Source: Tubiluchus corallicola (lineage: Eukaryota > Priapulida > Priapulimorpha > Priapulimorphida > Tubiluchidae). From it: a stretch of 64,000 bases of DNA. The stretch spans positions 248,001 to 312,000 of the forward strand of contig JAQGDQ010000222.1 of the NCBI GenBank assembly GCA_030141605.1. Direction: 5' to 3'. Of this stretch, positions 46,401 through 57,536 are shown piece after piece. The position numbers were made by a program, and so were the translations under genes. Each line of letters starts with the position of its first letter. The first letter of the stretch is position 1. The notes under the pieces are model-generated. The model had not been told where the DNA came from and did no database searches. It worked only from the letters and a program-made list of their open reading frames with translations.

Positions 46401-49400
46401 AGTTGTTTCAATTTGGAAAAAAATCCAATTTTGAAACAAGATGCTGTAGTGTGTAATGGTATCCATGCAAATTTCAGTCCACCAGTATTCAACTACGGTC
46501 AAGGTAAAAACATTGTGTGTACTCAAAACAACATTTCAATTATTTACAGAACAGCTTTGCACACAAACATTGATGATTAACATGGTACCATTTAACTTTG
46601 TGCTGATGTGTCCCATCTGGTTCAACCAAATGTTTTTCCCCTAAGTGAACTCAAACCTTACTTCATTTAGCCGCCTTAGGTCAACATCTAGTACTTAATT
46701 ATTGGCTTATTTTGGCACTAAGGTTTTACTTTCTTCATCCGAATCGTTCATAAAATGAATGGTTATATATATATATATATAGACAAAAGTCAGAACGATT
46801 TCAAATGCATGCTAGGTACTTCTTATTTGAGTCGCAGACTATCGTCTAATGTTATTTTTAAGTTTATTTTTATTATGAGATTTGTATTAAAATCCCAGAT
46901 TTGTTTTGCAAAATGGTCAGGATTTGGTGAGCTCTAAGTTTGCTAGATAATAGTAGATTTAGACAAATTGAGTTGTTTGCACTTGTGTTAATAAATCCGA
47001 CCTACTCTTGACATTTTTAGTGCAACAGTGTCGCGAAATTTTTTTCTTTAGTAAATTGTCAGAATTCTCATATTTAGATGGCTAAACCATGCGTGTTTTA
47101 GCATGAAGATCTCGTCTCCTACTTTTTTGAACGTCAACACTTCTAGTTGGCTCTTTAGCAACTAGAGCAGTCAGTGATGCGATCTATAAATTTTTCGAAA
47201 TGGTTTATGTTTCTCGTAGTTTTTGTGCGCTTCAAGATTTCCACTGGCATTAAGAGCTTCATCTACAGTTACAAGTATATTTTATCTGATTCTGGTTGTA
47301 GCAAGTTGTTGTACGTGTGGTGGCAATCTTAGACTTTAGCTGTAGTGCGAGACTGCCCTAAAACTTGAAATGTTTAGAGAGAAAAATGCAGGCATTAAGT
47401 ATCTGTTCTTGTATGTAACCTCCAAATACTTATATTAAACGTTCAGTTAAAATCGTTTAACTCGGGCAGATCGGTATTCGTTTGCTGTTCCGTTAAACTG
47501 GTCTTTATTTCAAAGTACTTAATGTGTTTTTGAGCTCGGTGGTAGCTAAATTGTTGCAACTACATCAGGATACCTGCTCTTGGCACCTAAAGTCTGTGGA
47601 AAGAGAGCACCTGGAGCCGTGGCCCCATGGCATCCACATTCTATTCTTCTGTCAATGACAATATGTTTCTGGATGACCTTAAAGTTTGCACATGTAAGTA
47701 ACAACCTTCAATGGCCAGGCCTACTTGATGTAGGTATTGCAGCGAGCTTGGAACCCTCGCGTGGCAGATAACCAGAAACAATACGTCACATGAATGAAAG
47801 CAGTTTTCATTCTGGTCACTCATCCATTTAATGATTAGGCTCAGGATTCCTTAACTTTAGTCGCTAAATGCACACACTGCACTCTAACCGTATTTAAGTA
47901 GCAAGTCAAAAGATGGCATAACTTACCGACTTTAAACCACAACAAGTCTTGATATGACTTCATATATTCCAAAGAACAATCAAGGAACTGTTATTCGCCT
48001 TATGAACACCTTATTGAAACATCTAAGTTCACTATTTCCATAACGGGCAAGTGTGGACAAACCTTTGTACTATCTAATCTGTGTAAAGAATCATCATTTT
48101 GGCCAGAACGTTGTCATAGTCACAGATAGACTATGAAGCAGTATAGCTACAGTGTAAACAAAAAATAATTCATAAACAGTTGGAAGTTTTCCCATTACCA
48201 CACATTGCTGCCAGACACACACTGTCACCTAAATTTTAGTGTAAACAGATGTTTGTTTTTTGCAAACTTGCGCTATGTTTATTTCTTGTTCTGTTTCTCT
48301 AAATTCTCTAACCTGGAACAGGTTGGCAATCTATTTATCCAAACTTGTTTTTGGCAGGCATTTGGGTCGCATATACTGACGGCAAAGACGGCAAGAACTG
48401 CATGATGCCAGATACGTTTGTTATTCTTCTTTGGGTTGGCTTCTCTTAGTAGCTTCCCACAACATGGAATGGTTTCTCCTTTCCAACACCCCGCGTTTGT
48501 GTCAAAATGTGCTTTAGCGTACGTTTATGTTTTTGAAAGTTATTATTATTATGCTGTAAATCTTTTATTCAGAAAATACATAAAGTACATTCCAAATTGT
48601 GCCCTCTAATTGCAAGGCAATTGTGCAATTTATAATATATAAATAGTTCAATAATACATGCAATACGTAATTACATTTGCAATTATAAACACGTAAGTAG
48701 TTCTATATACAAAATTTAAATTTATATACAACAGCTCACAGACAAAAGATCTAATTGACATTGTTAGTAGTGTTACTAACTAATTATACAGTCTATTTTA
48801 CAACTGTTACCTATTTTAATTATTTATTAGTTAGTATGTTATATTAATTAGTTATATTAATTAGTTAGTGACCAAGTTATGTATAATTCTCAAATACAGT
48901 TTCTTCGCGTTGTCTGTATACACTGTATATACCTCTCTTACCAGTTGCATTTTTCAAAGCTGTCCTGAGTTCATCTAGTACTAGCGGGCAATCAAAAATT
49001 AAATCTTCCAGTGTTTAGATGCTACCACATTGTCACTGTCCACATTGTCACTTCAACTAATCCTACTGCTTAAAAGCTAGCTGCATGTTATGTTGCCACT
49101 CTCTGCTATTGATCTGTGACAAATTTGTTTACATGCAATTGTATTTGCAGTATTTGCTGTATTTTGTTCTGCGTGTTGTTTTGTTTGTATTTTGAGATTA
49201 GCAAACTGGTATTAAACTCTCATTACGGGAAATTTCCACACCTTTATTCTTACAAAGGATTTTGCCTGAAAATATCTCCAGCTGGAAAATACCTGTAAGT
49301 TGGCTACGACTGAGATTCCGTTTCTTGTCTCCATTTCGTACTTAGCAAGATTTTCATCCAGCTCGCTTATATAATAGAATATAATTGCTATAATAGAATA

Positions 49401-52400
49401 TGCTAGAATATAATTTGAAGAACTAAACTTTGATATGCAACTAATTAAAAACATCAATAGTAAACTAAGGGTACAAAAATTCAGTTCAGAGCAACTTACC
49501 ACCAATCTTGTAGACCTCTAAAGTCTTGTCTTCGTCTTCAATACTCAAGATGTCCTTCCAAGCTTCTTTATGTTTGTTCATCCTATATATGGACAATAAT
49601 AAGATTTACGTATTCTATAAATGGATACAATGAGTAGGTGGCGGTGTGCGTGCCTGTGCGTGTGAACGTTAAAAAGTGCACAGTGCTTGCTCTTGCTGTA
49701 ATTACTTATATAATGATCTAAGAGTACGATTTAATGCTAATACAAACAATTGTGATGACTGAAGGTACTGGAAATTTTACAAGCACGGCAAAGATGAAAA
49801 GTGTGGCGATGTCTTGAATTCATATTTTTATTGACCTTTTAATTCAAATTTATAGCACTATTAAAATCAACATTCTAATTTCATACACCAAGGCCCCATT
49901 CTTGGAATTAAATAAATAAAGTTCATTGACTGACTTGTGACACAGCGCAGCTCGGTCAATCCAGTATTGTGGAACTGATTTGTCAAACTCCACAGCAAAC
50001 GTAAAGCTTTCTAGTGCCAATTCCATTCTACAGTTTTCCAGATGAACCTTTCCCAGGTCGTAGGCTCTCTTTGCTTCTGCTTTGTCAGACACCTGTAACC
50101 AGAAGAAGGAAAGTTCCTTAATAAATAATAACGGAATAGATCAAAGTGGGTTCATGGAGACACAAGTCAATGATCAGAAAATTTATAAAAAAAGCTCATG
50201 GTTTGGAAGGAATCGATCTATAGTTTAACGTATGGGCGAATGCCACAGAATAATTAAACGGAAACAAATTTTACGCAAAACCTATTTTTTTCGGAGCGAT
50301 GATTCTTTATTTTGAAACAAACTCCATAATTTCACAGTGAAACTTCTACTTTAATTCGAACAATGTTATTTTGACATTAAGCCTTTTTGTTTCGTGTTTG
50401 CAAGCCCATTTTTTAACTACAACCAGTTTTCAGATAAAATTAAGACCTGTAGTTTAATATTTTTGAATATGAACATAGTTTGAACGTAGTTTTGAACACA
50501 ATGTTGAAGAGTTAGAAGGGCATTGTTTAAGGTAGAGCTCACAATCTGAAGTATAAGCCCCTTGCTTTAAATTAAACCAAGCTTGTAATAGATGAGACTA
50601 CAAATCTTAAACTATGATAGCTACAGTTTTGAAGTAAAACATGTTGTGTTGAGGATCATTACATGATAGGGAAACAGAAATGTCTCTACAGAAAGCTACT
50701 TGGTATTAAATGGCCTGACAAAACAGGGAATGATGATTTGTAGTGAACAAATCCAAATAAGAAGAGTTAGAAGATTACACTGAATTAGACATGCATTAAG
50801 ATTGCCCCGCGAATCTCCTTTTGTTATGGTATTATAAATCTCTTGGACCAACAGAAAAGCCCAGAAGACGCCAACTACTGACCAGCAAAAGTATTTAAAA
50901 ACGCAACTCTAAATTTGAGGGACTGTACATCGTGGACTGCAGCTGCGGATTAGGGATGCGGTGGCAGTGCTGTGTTTTAGAACGTACGAAGCTAATTCAA
51001 CGAAGACAATTCTTTTGATAATAACTTTTAGATAAATATTATTGCTTATTATTAAGATAAAGGTTAATACAGTATGTAAGTATGATTTGCCTTAAATATT
51101 AGTTATTGTGCTTAATTGCGCTAACTCATAAAATTACTTGTTCAAATACGCTTTATTTTCCTGACATTAAACCAAGATTCACTGCATCTGTTGCCGTTTA
51201 TTAGACCTCATTCTGTTTTTAAAATAAAACTGAAATGATCTCAAAACAAAGTTCCAGCAACTGCCGCCCGGTTTAAAAACAAAACACTTGCTCGATTTAA
51301 TTAAACGTTTTTTATTATCTTTGTCTCGAATTTCGTGAAATTTTCAAAGCAAACAAACTCTTGATCCTATCATAACTTTCAATTTGTATTTTTATGTATT
51401 GTAATCAATGCCAGCCCAGTGTAGGCTCGCTTATTGCGTATTTTATTCGAATAGTATATTTTGACAGGGTTTCATTTCATTATGGAGTTTATGCCTACAG
51501 GCTTAACTTGCTTTTAATTAAATATTATTAGGTTATGCTAACTTTAAAAAGCAGTGCGCCATATTTCGTTTAAAAAATACGGATATTGTGATAAGCATTT
51601 CCAGTTTAGCTACCTACAGTTTCACTGTAGTTTTCACTTGCTCAAGTGGGTAATTTTCAAATCACCATAAAATAAGGGAGTGGTGCAAGTAATTAGCTGA
51701 AAATTAGATTATAAGGTGTTCATAAGTCACGCAATAATTTTATTTCTTTGCAACTAATCGATTGGCTTACTCAGTAATTGAGATTTTTTGAATTTATATT
51801 TGAAGTTTTATGCCGTTTCTTTCTGCTACCATTTTTACTCTAAAGCAGTGATTTAAATATCGCTGTATGATTATATAAAAGAACGTGGTATATAGGTATA
51901 AATTAAATTCGTTGTAGTAGACAATAGATTTATGGAGCCAGGTTTTTGACGCCACTAAAATTGTCATGGATCGGAAACTCAGCAACTAAATTGTCATATA
52001 TAGTTACTGTTGTAATTGCTATTAATTTTTAAGAATTCTCTTCCAGAGAAAACCAAAGGGAGGGTGTATTAGCATGCTAACGTGAAGAAGACACTTTAGC
52101 CACTTCAATGTCGCATCTTAGAGGATTAGAGAACTATCATTGATAAAACGTATATTTGCTTGTGAATTTTGTTTGTTGTTTTTGCTTAACGCAGATTGAA
52201 AGTTTTAATCGAATTCATAATATTTTTTTAGGTTGACATTGTAACAGCTGACGAAGCTGTCTGGTATATCAAAAGGGTTACTGTTTAAAAAAACATACTT
52301 TAAACTTTGTTATAAATGTGTATTTCGCAAAGACAGGCACTGTCATTACCTTTTTTCCGCTATGGGCCTATACAAGTAGCTGATAATTCAAGGGATACCT

Positions 52401-53742
52401 CATATACCCAAGGGAAATTTAGGCTCAAAATTAATCAAAAACTAATTAGTTAGATTAACACTGGACAGCTATAAGTCATAAACTTTCGAATGCTAGTGTA
52501 GCGGTTAAGGCGTTTGCTTGAAAGTAGAATGGCCGTGGTTCAAATCAAGATTGCGTTCCAACTTTTCCACATTTACAAAGCTTAATTATATACTACAGTA
52601 ATTTTTAATCTTGATAACAACTAAAAGTAACTTCGACAACAAGATTAATTAATAAATAATTCATAAGCTCATTAGATGGAATTAACGTATTACTCAATGG
52701 TTAATACCTACATCACAGAATGCAGTTAACAGTTATTAAGTTTTGAAACTAAACTTGATGAAAGGAAAAGTAAAAACTATGTCAAATGCTGAGCTATTGT
52801 GGTTGAATTAAGACCTGTCGTGATTACAAAAAGAACTATAGTCTAGTGGTCCTTGCACTAGATTTGGAGTCCAAAGGTACCTACTTCAAATCCTGGTTTA
52901 ATGCTAATGGTTACGACTTTTCATATTGAAAAAATCTATAGATTAGCTACAATATTCAGGATCAAATAATTTTTATAAATAACTGCGTTGGCAGAATCTT
53001 TACAAAATAGTTTTGAGACTGTTGCATTGTAAACATATCAATTTTATATCATATCAAGTTATCATATCAAGTAAACTAGTCAAATTCCTGGTAGGCCTCT
53101 AGGTGTTTTGTGAAAATCAAAACAGTTTTCTTGTTGTTGAATGAATGCTGGATAACATTCTGTTAGATCAAGGCAAATAATTTACTGTTCAAAATTTGAA
53201 AAAGGACTGTGATTTGCATAAGTAAATACGTTTTGCATCAGTCATTTGCAGCAATATTACAGTAATGGCAGGTCTGTGTAGGTAATTTCCTCTACATTAA
53301 TTTGCATTTGTATTTCTGGAGTTCACAATGTAATTCTTACTGTAAAATATACTTTTTTCCAAATACATCTTAACTAATTGTAGGTCCCTAATTAAGGCTT
53401 TCGTATGCTGAAACGCACCAGGTCATCAAATAGGCCTAAATGTTCTTGATGAATTTTAAGTTGCAATTGCCTTAGTGTTACAAAAAAGTATTTTGTATCC
53501 GTTTACCAATACAATCTACTTTATCTCTGTCCCGTGCTATCCACGGGTGTCATGCTATCCTAATTTACCGGAAGTTGGGATATGCTGGAGGAAATCATCA
53601 GTCCCTGGCGCCGGAGAAAGTTCTCCTCATCCTTACACTTGTCGTCATCCTCGGGATAAGGTTTATTGTCGTAGCATTTTAGTAGGGCGAGAGCAGACTT
53701 CTTTCCGTACTGGCCGGTGTTCTCTTTATCCATACTACCCAT
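43497..53742 (-). CDS. SMYD5-like SET/MYND protein with TPRs and a second MYND finger
   Basis: Nine exons with matching phases encode 722 residues: 53569-53742, 49935-50092, 49500-49582, 49293-49340, 46012-46175, 45449-45640, 45172-45317, 44911-45033 and 43497-44577. Order: a start region (MGSMDKENTGQYGKKSA); TPR-like helices (YWIDRAALCHK, ILTSLGQYVMAEKWLREAL); an acidic then Lys/Arg-rich linker resembling a nuclear signal; the SET start GKGVYAERKIQPGEIVF; a MYND finger split by an insert (CAQC ... CLHC ... YCSREC ... HHQFLC); the SET core GLFQLQSCLNHSC; post-SET FMCECQRC; and a complete second MYND finger (ACGKCLQAWYCSPQC ... HKKIC). GLFQLQSCLNHSC and the split MYND point to SMYD5, a lysine methyltransferase family. 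SMYD5 itself lacks TPRs and a C-terminal MYND, so no symbol is given. Exon 4 (48 nt) has a weak acceptor and is the least certain. Confidence 0.9.
46176..49292. other. SMYD5-like gene intron
   Basis: This 3.1-kb intron has no recognised gene. Near 48900-49060 on the minus strand there is a decayed retroelement fragment. Confidence 0.5.
48930..49055 (-). mobile_element. Decayed LINE C-terminal fragment
   Basis: One minus-strand frame, with two stops, reads CGQ, QCGSI, then TLEDLIFDCPLVLDELR. This is the C-x2-C ... H/D-x-x-C-P-L pattern found at the C-terminal end of many non-LTR retrotransposon proteins. Confidence 0.4.
50640..50990 (+). mobile_element. Decayed LINE ORF2 3' fragment
   Basis: Across shifted frames with stops one can read RKLLGIKWPDKTGNDDL, then RRVRRLH.IRHALRLPRES. 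This is the pattern of the C-terminal part of non-LTR reverse transcriptases (L-G-I-x-W then R-R-L-x-W-x-x-H-x-L-R-x-P). It is clearly inactive. Confidence 0.5.
52489..52560 (+). repeat. tRNA-derived SINE relic
   Basis: CTAGTGTAGCGGTTAAGGC is a good A box and GTGGTTCAAATC is a B box, with spacing of a tRNA gene. The T stem is broken. The downstream CCAACTTTTCCACATTTAC resembles the tail after the copy at 33329. Confidence 0.5.
52836..52905 (+). repeat. tRNA-derived SINE relic
   Basis: GTCTAGTGGTCCTTGCACTA and ACTTCAAATCCTGG resemble A and B boxes. The copy lies 350 bp from the previous one, same strand. The stems are imperfect. Confidence 0.4.
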
Positions 53743-54611
53743 TGTTAGTATCCAAACTCTAGGCCTACAGAATCTGCAAATTTTAATAAAAATGATTAAA
53801 GTAGAGAAAATACTGAAAATGGTTTACTTGTTAGAGGATTTGCTTTCGGACTGAAAAGAGTTCTAACGTTTATTTTTATAGAAAATTTGAGAGATGAATG
53901 CGACCAGCTTACTCCAGATGGCCAAGTCAAAAGAGAATAAAGACCATTTTAGCTAGATACTGTTTACACAAATTTCTGCTTATGGCTTGACAACCCTAGA
54001 TTTATTATATATGTCACGGGACACAGTTACACAGATTAGGTTGTTGATTTATGTTTCAGAAATTTTAACGCAATGCGAACTAACCCTTTGTGACTGCAAA
54101 ATACGGGACACAGCTTACGCTTTGTCTACGTTAATTGTGTTCACTTTCAAGATTTTGACCTAGTGCACATGTACATGGATCGAAATTACAGTTTGAAAAA
54201 GAAAAGCTTAAACCTTTGACTTTGGCTATTGGCTTTGTCTCAAGAAGTAAACTTAAAATTAACACAAATAGGCTTAAACTTAATTAAGCGTATAACACTC
54301 AATTATTTTTACTAAGCTTTTTTCGTGTCATTTATGGAAGCACAACTCTCTCAATGAATTATATCAGTAGTCAGTACCTAAAAAATACCTTGACCTGTTT
54401 TACAGTGTAAGGTTTCTCAGTGCAACGCTTACCGTTCTGACCTTTGCAATAGTTTGAAAAATAAGCTATCATTGAATTTTTTCATTTATAAAATTCACAA
54501 TCCAATTACATGTAAATTAAATCAAGCTCAACGTGAGCTATGCATATACTTCTATTAAGCTAATTCTAATTAACGACTTGAACTTTCAAATATTGCTTTT
54601 AACATACTCAC

Positions 54612-54778
54612 CACGTCTCAAATTCTGTCGTTGAATTCACGTGCCGGAAGACTGTGCACTCTTCTGGGTTGAGGATGAAGCATGGCCGATAGCATGGGTT
54701 GTATTTATTCCCAAATCTTAGTGGAACGGCTCGCGCTAAGGGGTGAAGATGTACAAAGACAAGGGCAAGTGCATACAT
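54612..54778 (-). CDS. Candidate first exon of a secreted cysteine-containing protein
   Basis: An ATG opens MYALALVFVHLHPLARAVP, a plausible signal peptide. It is followed by LRFGNKYNPCYRPCFILNPE and further residues with a third Cys, ending ETW at a strong gtgagt donor in phase 2. I do not recognise the family, and no following exon was found on the minus strand before the SMYD5-like start at 53742. It could be a nested gene with distant exons, a gene remnant, or chance. Confidence 0.35.
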
Positions 54779-55309
54779 CTAGCGGTTGAAGGCGCAAAAA
54801 ATGAACATCAGCAGCTTGAAAGGCATCAACATGATGGCAAATTTCAATAATTAGTAATTTAGTTACATAACTAAGCTTCTTTATTAAAACGACAAAAGTG
54901 AAGCCAAACAACAACCCTGTAAGCAAATGTTGAATGGCTTGCTCCGTCTCATAGAGCGCGGCTGCAGCAGCGTGCTTTTTCTACTATTTATAGAATGGTG
55001 TATACGTGATATGGATATCTTCCCAGATGAGGGAAATTTGTTTTAAGTTGTAAGAGGCTTTTCTAGCGCTAGCAAAGGTTAACACGTGCACATAATTGCT
55101 GGGGCACCTAACATTTGACAAGTGAAACTGTTCAAGGTGTACTGTCACTGCAAAACTCAGAATACCTTGAATGTTGTTATCGATGTACCAAATCCAAGTA
55201 AGAACTGCTTAAGCGACTCCGGGGGTTTCTTTTTCTTTATTGTTCACTTACACGGTTTTGGCGCTTCTTATTGGTTTAGAATAACGATGATCACGGCGGT
55301 GATGATGAA

Positions 55310-55505
55310 TTGGTGATGATGACGGTGATAATTGGTACGACACAGACGTTGATGACGACGACGAAGATGACTAGACCTACGTTATAACAAAATTAAGGAC
55401 ACGATGGTGATATGAAGTTGATGACGGGGATGATTAGTACGACAGAGACGCTGATGACAACGACGAAGATGACTAGACCTGCATCATACCAAAATTAAGG
55501 ACATG
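55310..55505 (+). repeat. GATGAC-rich tandem duplication, unit about 105 bp
   Basis: Two neighbouring copies share GACGACGAAGATGACTAGAC or its near match, followed by a tail AAATTAAGGACA. The copies begin near 55314 and 55421. Purine-rich trinucleotide structure is prominent on the plus strand. Confidence 0.75.
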
Positions 55506-57445
55506 AACTTTGTAGCACTGAAACTGGGTTCAATAAACTAAGCAGGCTGAGATGGAGAGATAGTATTTTAACCGGTAAGCTGACCGTGAGATTTTGACCG
55601 TAAACGAACAAAAAATCTGTTTCTATAACCACTGAAAAAAAATAATGTATTTTATTTGACAAAAAGATAAATAATGTTATACATGTATAGATCGGCATAT
55701 AAATTACACAAAATCGAAAAAGTTTTCCACCAACAAACTGCAAAATAACTTATCATCCCATATCCCAAATATTAAACATTCAAAAAGCCTTATTGGCAGA
55801 TACCAATATGTAAAACACCTGCAGATAACCCACTTAAGGGAAAACCCTGCTTAGAGCCTTCCTTCCTCCACCAAATTTTTCACAAACAGTACGACTATTT
55901 AGCGGTAACTTACAAGCATTATTAAAACAAATGAAATTCTATCAAGTGCCGACTCGTTGTTTTCTCGGCACTTCCAAGCCTATACTGTTGCATCAACAAG
56001 TCGTGCTTACCTTTTTACTTATCCGCACGAAGAAAGTTATTAGTATCAGGAAAAAGAAGTGTGAGATTCCTTGTACAGTGTACAATTCAAACTTAATAAC
56101 AGTCATTAAAGTACATTAAACATACCGGTCCATAGAACAGCCTGGTATAGTCTTTTATCAAATGTTTTAGTAAAATTTCAATAAGCAAAGAAATAACCCC
56201 ACATGTATAACAAAAAAACAAAATTAACAAAACAATTAACATACAAAAACAATACGTTTACAATTGATGTATAAAATGAATATTATTAGTAATATGCAAC
56301 ATCATTAAAACAATTAATGAAACACTATTTGCAGTAATTAAAAAATCCTAAATTATATTGAATACAAGCCTACCAGCCAAAATTACCTAAATGATCTATT
56401 GTATAATGAGCCTTAGAGGGCGAGTAGGTATTTAATGTCGTTTAGGTTGTTCTTAAATGAATGTAATCAATTTGGAGTTTCAGCAACCTATCTACAAGGA
56501 AGCCATTTTCTGTCTAACCGTTCTATCAAGTAAAGAGGTAGCCGTAATAACAGAATTTAGCTACATTCGTACTTTATCTGTTGAGTTGATACTTGAGCAA
56601 AAGCAGCAACGTTATTGTACTGAGACAGTCCTGACTTTTTCTGCTTTGATAATATTTAAATGAAATTAATAAAATATATAGCAAAACATTGCAGAATTTC
56701 TGGTTTTTACGAAATCCTATTTTAATTCCATGGAGGTCAAGCAAGCAAACGGGTTGCTATAAAACATTCTGAACATATGTTTTTTTAATGGTAAATGTTA
56801 CTAAAAAACAAAATTTAGAATGTTTCCTGGTTTGACATGCGCTTAAGACATGGTTTTGTATAAAAAATGATTTTAATATGCATACACATTTGGCCATAAA
56901 AAAGTTGGTTTGAGTGTATTTTCGCCAGAATTTTTGTCGTTATATTTTACAGTAATTATTTACTCATAAACACAATTAAATTTTAATTTATGCAGTCTGG
57001 AAGCCAAAAGCATTTTACTTGATCAAGGAGGTAAATTAATTTTAGATCTGTTCCTTTACTCAAATAAGGGAGGTGAATGGCCCTAGGGGTCGCTAATGCA
57101 AGGCTCACATAAAAATTACAGTATCATTTTAACAGTCTTCCCATCAGGAGCATTTGAACTACTTTTTAGAGCTTAGCAATTTATTAACAAATTATAGTTT
57201 GCTCGTAACTTGCGAGTTACATAAGTTTAAAAGATCAGTACAGCAGCCATTAAAAGACTCTGTAATTAAAGAAGCTTGCCGGTAATTCTCTTGTATGCCA
57301 CTTTGTTTTTAAAATAAACGGCGTCGAATTGTTTAGCATAATATAATCGATAGGCCCATAGCAGTAATTTAATATCGTTTGTCTTTGCCTTTTTACTCTA
57401 GTTACCCTAGAGGTTTACGAAACTTTTATCACCATCAGACGAATT

Positions 57446-57451
57446 TTTATT
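57446..57451 (-). terminator. Candidate RAP1GAP poly(A) signal
   Basis: AATAAA on the minus strand, 86 nt downstream of the TAG stop at 57537-57539. Confidence 0.5.
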
Positions 57452-57536
57452 AAACCAATAGCATTTAATAACTTTAGGAGAGTCTTTTTTGTCCAACAGA
57501 TGTCACTGTGTGACTGAATTTTTCCTTGCGACTATC

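Larger units (their letters stand above)
50093..53568. other. First intron of the SMYD5-like gene
   Basis: This 3.5-kb intron holds a decayed LINE fragment (about 50640-50990) and two tRNA-like SINE relics (52489 and 52836). No host exon is recognised. Confidence 0.5.
54779..57536. other. Intergenic region before RAP1GAP 3' end
   Basis: No coding exon is recognised. It includes a GATGAC-rich tandem duplication (55310-55505). TTTATT at 57446-57451 (AATAAA on the minus strand), 86 nt past the RAP1GAP stop, is a good poly(A) signal candidate. Confidence 0.5.

Noticed and set aside
49278-49505. Minus-strand frame reading ELDENLAKYEMETRNG as an exon
   Set aside because: Its phase does not connect to the exon at 46175; the overlapping 48-nt exon in another frame does.
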